Source of the DNA: Candidatus Krumholzibacteriia bacterium
GTDB lineage: Bacteria > Krumholzibacteriota > Krumholzibacteria > WVZY01 > JAKEHA01
Reading direction: 5' to 3'
Assembly (NCBI GenBank): GCA_029863355.1
Contig: JAOTVO010000071.1
Span: 1-10,643 of the forward strand
Length of the DNA stretch: 10,643 nt
The notes under the pieces were generated by a model. It searched no databases and had not been told where the DNA came from. It saw only the letters and a list, made by a program, of their open reading frames with translations. Of the stretch, positions 6,018 through 10,643 are shown piece after piece. The translations under genes and the position numbers were made by a program. The first letter of the stretch is position 1. Each line of letters begins with the position of its first letter.

Positions 6018-7022
6018 ATGCATGTCGTCGTATTCGGCGCGGGCGCCGTGGGCAGCGTGCTGGGCGGGCATCTCGCCTTGCGCAAGCACGACGTGCAGCT
6101 CGTGTGCCGGGACGCGCACGCGCGGGCCATCACCGATGAAGGGCTGCATCTGCGCTCCGCCACGGGCGACCACGTCGCCCACCCGCGCGCCACGACCACG
6201 CTGTCCGCGTCGGACCTGACGGAGAAGACGTGGCTGATCCTCGCCGTCAAGTCGCAGGACACGCCGCGCTGCACGGAGGAGATCGCCGCCGTCGCCGGGC
6301 CGTCGCTGCGCCTGCTCTCCTTCCAGAACGGCGTGGACAACGAGGCGGCGCTCGCCGAGCGCTTCGCGCGGGTCTACGGCGGCGTCTGCCGCATGACCTG
6401 TTCCATGATCCAGCCCGGTCACGCCTCCTTTCGACGCATGGGGCGGCTGGTCGTGGGCAAGCACCCCAAGGGCGTGGACCCCGCGGTCAAGGGGCTGGCG
6501 GTGGCGCTGGGCGAAGCCGGTTTCGACGTGTGCGTGTCGCGCGCGATCGCGGTCGACAAGTGGCTGAAGCTGGCGGCCAACGTGCAGAGCGCGTTTCACG
6601 CCGTCATCGACGAGCACGACCACGACGCCAACGAGTTCCTCGAGCTCAAGGCCAAGATCCTGGAGGAGACGCGTCACGTGTTCAAGGTGGCACGCATCAA
6701 GGCCAAGTCCTTCGACGGCCGGGACCCCTCCATCGACGAGATGATCGACGAGCTGCGCCGGCCGCGCGCGCGGCGCGCGGCGCACAGGATCAACGTCCAT
6801 AACTCCCTCTGGCAGGACCTCTACCTGAGGCGCGATACCATCGAGAATCCCGGCCTGCACCGCCCGCTGATCGAGGCCGCGCGCGCACACGGCGTGCCCA
6901 CGCCGTACAACGACGTGGCCCTGGCGCTCGCCGAGCAGTGCCATCGCAAGGGCACCGGTCCCAACGCCATCCGTCTCCCCGCCGTACTGGCCCTGATCGA
7001 GGAAAGGAAGCGCGCCGCGTGA
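6018..7022 (+). CDS. Ketopantoate reductase (ApbA/PanE)-family NADP-dependent oxidoreductase
   Basis: The true enzyme reduces 2-dehydropantoate to pantoate with NADPH in coenzyme A synthesis. The 334-residue product has a Rossmann domain with the nucleotide loop 'GAGAVGS' (7-13), 'LAVKSQDT' (75-82) and 'FQNGVDNE' (102-109; N104 matches a substrate-site Asn). The C-terminal domain has 'DKWLKLAANV' (180-189; K184 fits the catalytic Lys), 'NSLWQDL' (262-268) and 'TIEN' (E276 fits the catalytic Glu), then 'HGVPTPYND' (291-299). The usual NPLTA-type segment after the Lys helix is replaced by QSAFHAVIDEH, and there is an Arg-rich patch at 247-257. It therefore belongs to the superfamily but its substrate may not be ketopantoate. 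The ATG at 6018 places the first strand directly at the N terminus; the ribosome-binding site is moderate (AAGGCGGAAG). It overlaps the next gene by four bases. Confidence 0.8.
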   Translation: MHVVVFGAGAVGSVLGGHLALRKHDVQLVCRDAHARAITDEGLHLRSATGDHVAHPRATTTLSASDLTEKTWLILAVKSQDTPRCTEEIAAVAGPSLRLLSFQNGVDNEAALAERFARVYGGVCRMTCSMIQPGHASFRRMGRLVVGKHPKGVDPAVKGLAVALGEAGFDVCVSRAIAVDKWLKLAANVQSAFHAVIDEHDHDANEFLELKAKILEETRHVFKVARIKAKSFDGRDPSIDEMIDELRRPRARRAAHRINVHNSLWQDLYLRRDTIENPGLHRPLIEAARAHGVPTPYNDVALALAEQCHRKGTGPNAIRLPAVLALIEERKRAA

Positions 7023-8680
7023 GGGCGCTGTTCTACGCCATCTTCCTGCTCGCCGTCCTCGTGGGCAGCATCGTTCTCCTGCGTTCGATCGAGCCGCCGC
7101 GTGAGACGCCGCTGCCGCGCCCGACGCCGATCGTGCACAGCGGCGCTCCGGCGCCGTCGGAGGCGGGAATCGGCGACGCGACGCCGGAAGAGCTGCACGC
7201 CATCGGCGCCGAGCTGCTCGGCCTCTGGCACGTGCGCGAAGCGGCGGAGACGTTCGAGCAGGCGGCGGCGTCCGATTCAACGCTGCGCCAGACGTGGCTG
7301 GCGCTGGTGGAATGCTACAGCCACCCGCTCGTCGCGCGCGAGGACGCCGCCCGCGCCGCGATCGCGCACGCGGCGCACGGGGCGTTCGCCCCCGGGGAGT
7401 CGCTGTTCGTCGCCGGGGTGGGCAACCTCTTCGTCGATCGCGACTACGGAGCCGCGGTGGGCGACTTCACCGCGGCGCGGCGCCACGAGGTCGACCACCC
7501 GGACGCGGCCTACTACCTGGCCCTGGCCTACTTCCTCTCCGGCCGGCTGGCCGACGTCGACCGCGCGCTGGAGGAGCTGCTCTCCGAGGACGACACGGTG
7601 GGGCGCGTGATCGAGCTGGCTGCGCGCAGCGCCGCCGCGGCCGGCGATCTGGAGACAGCGTCGGCGCGCGCGCGCGATCTGGCGCGGCTGTACGCGGGCG
7701 AGCCGTTTCCCTACGTCCTGCTCGCCCAGGTCGAGCTCCTCCGGGGCGACCCGGACGCGGCGCACCAGTTCTGCAACAACGCGCTCCTGCTCGACGCCCG
7801 CTACCTCTCCGCGCTGCTGGCGCAGGCCGGCCTCTACGCCGCCGCCGGCCGCTACGAGGCGGCGCACGTGAGCTTCGAGAAGCTCCTCCTCTTCGACGAC
7901 CCCGTGCTGCGCGCGATCGGGTACGACGGGATCGCGTGGGTCGATTTCCTCACCGGCGAGTTCGACGCGGGCATCGACGCGATGGACGAGGCGATCCGCA
8001 ACGCCATGCTGGCCGGCTCGGTGCGCGCGGGCCTGTCCTACGCGACGCGCCTCGTGGGCTATCTCTGCGAGCTGGGCCAGGCGGACGCCGCCGAAGCCGT
8101 GGTCGAACGCTGGGTGCGCGGCTTCGGGGACGTTCCGGAGCGGTTGGGGCGCCTGCGCATAGATATTCTCGACGGCGACGTCGCCGTCGCACGGCGGGTG
8201 CTGCTCCAGGTGCAGACGCGCAAGGAGTGGCTCGTGTGGGCGCGCGTGATGTCGATCGACACCACCGAGCTGGTCGCACTCACGCAGATCGCCGCCCGGG
8301 AGCACGACAAGGCGGCGGCGACGCTATCAGAGGAGCGGGGCACGGCCGGGGTCGCGGCGGGCGTGCGCGCGCGGCGCGCGTTTCTCTCCGGCTACGCGCT
8401 CTTCGAGAGCGGCGCGGCGGAAACGGCGGAGGACGCCTTCGCCGCGGCGCGCGAACACCTCTTCGGCCTGGAGTTTCCCTACCGTGCCGACCCCGTGCTG
8501 TTCCAGCAGGCGCAGTTCTTCCTGGCGGAGTCGAAGCTGGCGCGGGGGGACGAAGCCGGGGCCACCGCCGACTACGACGCGTTCCTCGCCGCCTGGGGAG
8601 AGACGGAGTGGGAGATTCCCGCCGTGGACCGGGCGCGCGACAAGCGCCAGAGCCTCTCCGGCGCCCCCGAGACCCGGTAG
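7019..8680 (+). CDS. Membrane-anchored tetratricopeptide-repeat protein, function unknown
   Basis: The 553-residue product has one N-terminal membrane helix (about 4-22) and a Pro-rich linker (26-47). A long all-helical region (about 55-540) follows that reads as degenerate TPR repeats. Clear repeat-like helix pairs are at about 59-92, 164-190, 231-260 and 263-295, with typical 'YYLALAYFLSGR', 'LLAQAGLYAAAGRYEAA' and 'AQFFLAESKLARGDEAGA' helices; the last is near 498-515. No catalytic domain is visible. The membrane helix followed by the repeats suggests a scaffold outside the cytoplasmic membrane, though topology is inferred. The GTG start (7019-7021) overlaps the upstream TGA as GTGA and has GAGGAAAGGAAG 8 bases upstream, so the two genes are translationally coupled. 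An upstream ATG in the same frame (6938) would need a large overlap and would precede the membrane helix with a polar stretch. It is convergent with the antiporter gene. Confidence 0.78.
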   Translation: MRALFYAIFLLAVLVGSIVLLRSIEPPRETPLPRPTPIVHSGAPAPSEAGIGDATPEELHAIGAELLGLWHVREAAETFEQAAASDSTLRQTWLALVECYSHPLVAREDAARAAIAHAAHGAFAPGESLFVAGVGNLFVDRDYGAAVGDFTAARRHEVDHPDAAYYLALAYFLSGRLADVDRALEELLSEDDTVGRVIELAARSAAAAGDLETASARARDLARLYAGEPFPYVLLAQVELLRGDPDAAHQFCNNALLLDARYLSALLAQAGLYAAAGRYEAAHVSFEKLLLFDDPVLRAIGYDGIAWVDFLTGEFDAGIDAMDEAIRNAMLAGSVRAGLSYATRLVGYLCELGQADAAEAVVERWVRGFGDVPERLGRLRIDILDGDVAVARRVLLQVQTRKEWLVWARVMSIDTTELVALTQIAAREHDKAAATLSEERGTAGVAAGVRARRAFLSGYALFESGAAETAEDAFAAAREHLFGLEFPYRADPVLFQQAQFFLAESKLARGDEAGATADYDAFLAAWGETEWEIPAVDRARDKRQSLSGAPETR

Positions 8681-8691
8681 CGGGCCGCTAC
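8677..8691. repeat. Palindrome spanning both convergent stop codons
   Basis: GTAGCG (8677-8682) and CGCTAC (8686-8691) are perfect inverted arms around GGC. The TPR stop TAG (8678-8680) and the antiporter stop (TAG on the minus strand, 8690-8688) sit at mirror-image positions in the arms. A hairpin forms on either transcript but no T-tract follows, so a terminator role is uncertain. Confidence 0.5.
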
Positions 8692-10592
8692 GCCGCCGGC
8701 TCCACGCGGCGGCCGAACCCACGTACCACGGCGAACACCACACCTCCGCCGAGCAGCAGCGTGAGCAGGGGCGGGAGCCCGAGCGCCGTCGGCAGGTAGC
8801 CGGCGGCCAGGCCGATCGCGGCCACGGTGACCGCGTAGGGAAGCTGCGTGCGCACGTGGTCGATGTGGTCGGAGGTGCTTGCCATCGAGGACATGATCGT
8901 GGTGTCCGAGATGGGGGAGCAGTGGTCACCGAACACGGCGCCGGAGAGGATCGCGGCCACGCTCGCCAGCAGGATGCCCTCGGCGCCCGGACCCACGATT
9001 TCGTGCAAGTGGGTGATCTGCACGACGAGGGGGATGCACAGCGGGGTGAGGATGGTCATCGTGCCCCACGAAGTTCCCGTGGAGAAGCTCACCGCGGCCG
9101 CCACCAGGAAGACGATGGCGGGCAGCGTCTCGGGGGCGAGCACGCCCGAGACCCGGGACACGAGGTAGTCGGCCGTGTGTAGGTCGTCGCACACCGCACC
9201 GATCGCCCAGGCCAGGACGAGAATCACGATGGCGGGCGTCATCGCCTTGACCCCGGCCGCCCACGCGTTGATGGTCTGCGTCAGGGTGAGGATCCGCTGC
9301 GCGAGCGTGAGCAGGATGGCCACCACGCACCCGGCCAGTGAGCTCCACAAGAGGGCCACGAACGAGTTGCCGGCGCGCAGGGCCTCGAAGACGCCCGTGG
9401 CCTCGCCGCCCTGGGCCGCCAGCGCGGTCCGTCCCGTCGCCACCAGGCCGAACACCGTGCCCACCACGACGACGAGCACGGGCACCACAGCGTTGAACCA
9501 ACGCTCCGGCACCTGGACGGACGAGCGGATGTCGGTGTCGATGTTCGAGAGCGGGGTGGCACCGGGGCGCAGCACGCCGCCGCCGCTGCGCGCGCGGCGC
9601 TCGGCGTGCAGCATGGGTCCGAAGTCGCGCCCAAGCGCGGCCACGAGGGCCACGAAGAGCAGCGTTAGGATCGGATAGTAGGCGTACGGAATCGAGGCGA
9701 CGAACGTCGCCAGCGGGTTGCGGTCGAGCATGCCGACGGACTCGAAGGCGTCCTTGAGCAGGCTGATCTGGAAACCGACCCAGCTCGTCACCACCGCGAT
9801 GGCCGCCACCGGCGCCGCCGTGGAATCCACGATGTAGGAGAGCTTCTCCCGGGAGATGCGCAGGCGATCGGTCAGGGGGCGCATCGTGTTGCCCACGATG
9901 AGCGTGTTGGTGTAGTCGTCGAAGAAGATGAAGATCCCCATGAGCCAGGCGGCGATCTGGCCGCGAACCGGCGTGGTGGCCAGACGGGAGACGCTCTTGA
10001 CGATGCCGGAGGCGCCGCCGTTGGCCACCACCACGCCCACGAGCCCCCCCAGCATCAGCGTGAATACCAAGATCGACGAGTGGTCCCACCCGCTCGCGCC
10101 GGCCAGGGCGTCGATGACGTAGTGGTCAATCACGTAGAAGAAGCCGGTCAGGGGCTGGTAATCCTTCACGACGAAGGCGCCCAGCCAGATCCCCGCGAAG
10201 AGCGCGACGTGCACCTGCCGGAACAGGAGGGCCACGAGGATGGCGAAGAGCGGGGGCAGCAGGGTGAGCCAGCCGGGGAGCGAGCGGAAGGGCTGCTCCC
10301 AGGTCTGCCCGGCGGTGGTGAGCACGATCTCGAAACTGCCCCCGTTGGGCACGCGCACGTTGCGCACGGTCGAGGGGATGATCCCCCGGTGCGTGAAGAC
10401 GGCCTCGTCGTCGCCCACGATCATCAGGGCGTAGGGTACGTGGGCGTACTCCTCGGACTGGATTTCGATGTCGAAGGGGATGCGCTCGACGACGAGCGGC
10501 GGCACCTTGATCGGCACCGGTTCGGCCGCCCACGCGGGGGCGGCGGCGGCCAGCGCGAGGAGGGCGACGAGGATACGGAGCGATCGCGGCAT
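8688..10592 (-). CDS. NhaC-family Na+/H+ antiporter with signal peptide and N-terminal extracytoplasmic domain
   Basis: NhaC-type carriers exchange Na+ for H+ across the cytoplasmic membrane. The 634-residue product begins with a Sec signal peptide (1-22, cleavage expected after AWA). Residues 23 to about 105 are soluble and look beta-rich, with no match I recognise. About eleven or more membrane segments run from 108 to 625. Antiporter signatures are 'FDDYTNTLIVGNTMRP' (224-239), 'SREKLSYIVDSTAAP' (247-261), 'FSTGTSWGT' (503-511) and 'GDHCSPISDTT' (555-565). Conserved acidic residues D225, D226, D256 and D556 lie in or next to membrane segments. The core is of typical family length; the N-terminal addition is extra. 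The ATG (10592-10590) overlaps the TGA of an upstream frame as TGATG. A GAGAGGA lies about 12 bases upstream, rather far, so coupling may assist initiation. The family is also known to include carriers of organic substrates. Confidence 0.88.
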   Translation of the reverse strand: MPRSLRILVALLALAAAAPAWAAEPVPIKVPPLVVERIPFDIEIQSEEYAHVPYALMIVGDDEAVFTHRGIIPSTVRNVRVPNGGSFEIVLTTAGQTWEQPFRSLPGWLTLLPPLFAILVALLFRQVHVALFAGIWLGAFVVKDYQPLTGFFYVIDHYVIDALAGASGWDHSSILVFTLMLGGLVGVVVANGGASGIVKSVSRLATTPVRGQIAAWLMGIFIFFDDYTNTLIVGNTMRPLTDRLRISREKLSYIVDSTAAPVAAIAVVTSWVGFQISLLKDAFESVGMLDRNPLATFVASIPYAYYPILTLLFVALVAALGRDFGPMLHAERRARSGGGVLRPGATPLSNIDTDIRSSVQVPERWFNAVVPVLVVVVGTVFGLVATGRTALAAQGGEATGVFEALRAGNSFVALLWSSLAGCVVAILLTLAQRILTLTQTINAWAAGVKAMTPAIVILVLAWAIGAVCDDLHTADYLVSRVSGVLAPETLPAIVFLVAAAVSFSTGTSWGTMTILTPLCIPLVVQITHLHEIVGPGAEGILLASVAAILSGAVFGDHCSPISDTTIMSSMASTSDHIDHVRTQLPYAVTVAAIGLAAGYLPTALGLPPLLTLLLGGGVVFAVVRGFGRRVEPAA

Positions 10593-10643
10593 CAGGGAAA
10601 GATTCCTCTCTCGAAGTAGACCCGCTCGAGCCGGCCTAGCGCA
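10592..10643 (-). CDS. Possible 3' end of an upstream minus-strand gene (cut by window edge)
   Basis: Reading in from the window end on the minus strand, sixteen sense codons (ALGRLERVYFERGIFP) run to a TGA at 10594-10592. This TGA shares its last base with the antiporter ATG. The residue mix looks like a real protein end and the TGATG junction is a common arrangement in operons. Sixteen codons are too few to identify the product or to rule out chance. Confidence 0.4.
   Translation of the reverse strand, partial: ALGRLERVYFERGIFP

Noticed and set aside
4245..7280. A minus-strand open frame of about 1,000 codons across three genes
   Set aside because: It is the antisense shadow of real genes and runs partly through the symporter in the wrong frame. 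Its translation is low-complexity Arg/Gly/Ala/His-rich, as expected from G/C-biased third positions.
7661..7676. Alternating G/C runs (also near 6762-6784 and 8362-8380) as Z-DNA or repeats
   Set aside because: They encode Ala/Arg stretches in frame and are expected by chance at this base composition.
8926..10089. Second minus-strand frame of about 387 codons inside the antiporter
   Set aside because: The composition is typical of a GC-rich frameshadow, and the other frame contains all antiporter motifs.

Overview
The window is very GC-rich throughout, with strong G/C bias at third codon positions. Both tRNA genes encode their 3' CCA, and two proteins carry Sec-type signal peptides. This fits a free-living, probably Gram-negative, aerobic or redox-versatile bacterium from a high-GC lineage. 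Gemmatimonadota, Eisenbacteria and myxobacteria-like groups come to mind, but the sequence alone does not settle the phylum. No integrase, transposase, CRISPR array, toxin-antitoxin pair or obvious defence system is present, so this looks like ordinary chromosome.

Layout. (1) 1-560 holds the 3' end of glutamyl-tRNA synthetase, then tRNA-Gln(CUG) with its own promoter and an 11-bp terminator hairpin. (2) 605-1761, minus strand, is a two-gene unit: an Rrf2-family regulator with three Cys followed by an SCO1/SenC-type copper/thiol protein. (3) 1895-2003 is tRNA-Glu(CUC) with a hairpin terminator, transcribed divergently from the Rrf2 unit; the two -35 elements face away from each other 15 bp apart. 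(4) 2039-4437, plus strand, encodes a class I methyltransferase and a CstB-like persulfide dioxygenase/rhodanese fusion. (5) 4439-5851, minus strand, is an AGCS sodium:amino-acid symporter whose best promoter predicts a leaderless mRNA. (6) 6018-8680, plus strand, is a ketopantoate-reductase-family oxidoreductase translationally coupled to a membrane-anchored TPR protein. (7) 8688-10592, minus strand, is an NhaC-family Na+/H+ antiporter with a signal peptide and an added extracytoplasmic N-terminal domain. Its start overlaps the stop of a further gene cut off by the window end.

Themes. Glutamate/glutamine decoding genes sit together (gltX, tRNA-Gln, tRNA-Glu). A redox, metal and sulfur group follows (Rrf2, SCO, persulfide dioxygenase). 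Two transporters of sodium-coupled families suggest use of a sodium gradient. I do not see a coherent novel multi-gene system. The points most worth a second look are the back-to-back Rrf2/tRNA-Glu promoters, the predicted leaderless symporter transcript, the fused antiporter domain, and the divergent active-site region of the ketopantoate-reductase homologue. All gaps between genes are shorter than 300 bases.
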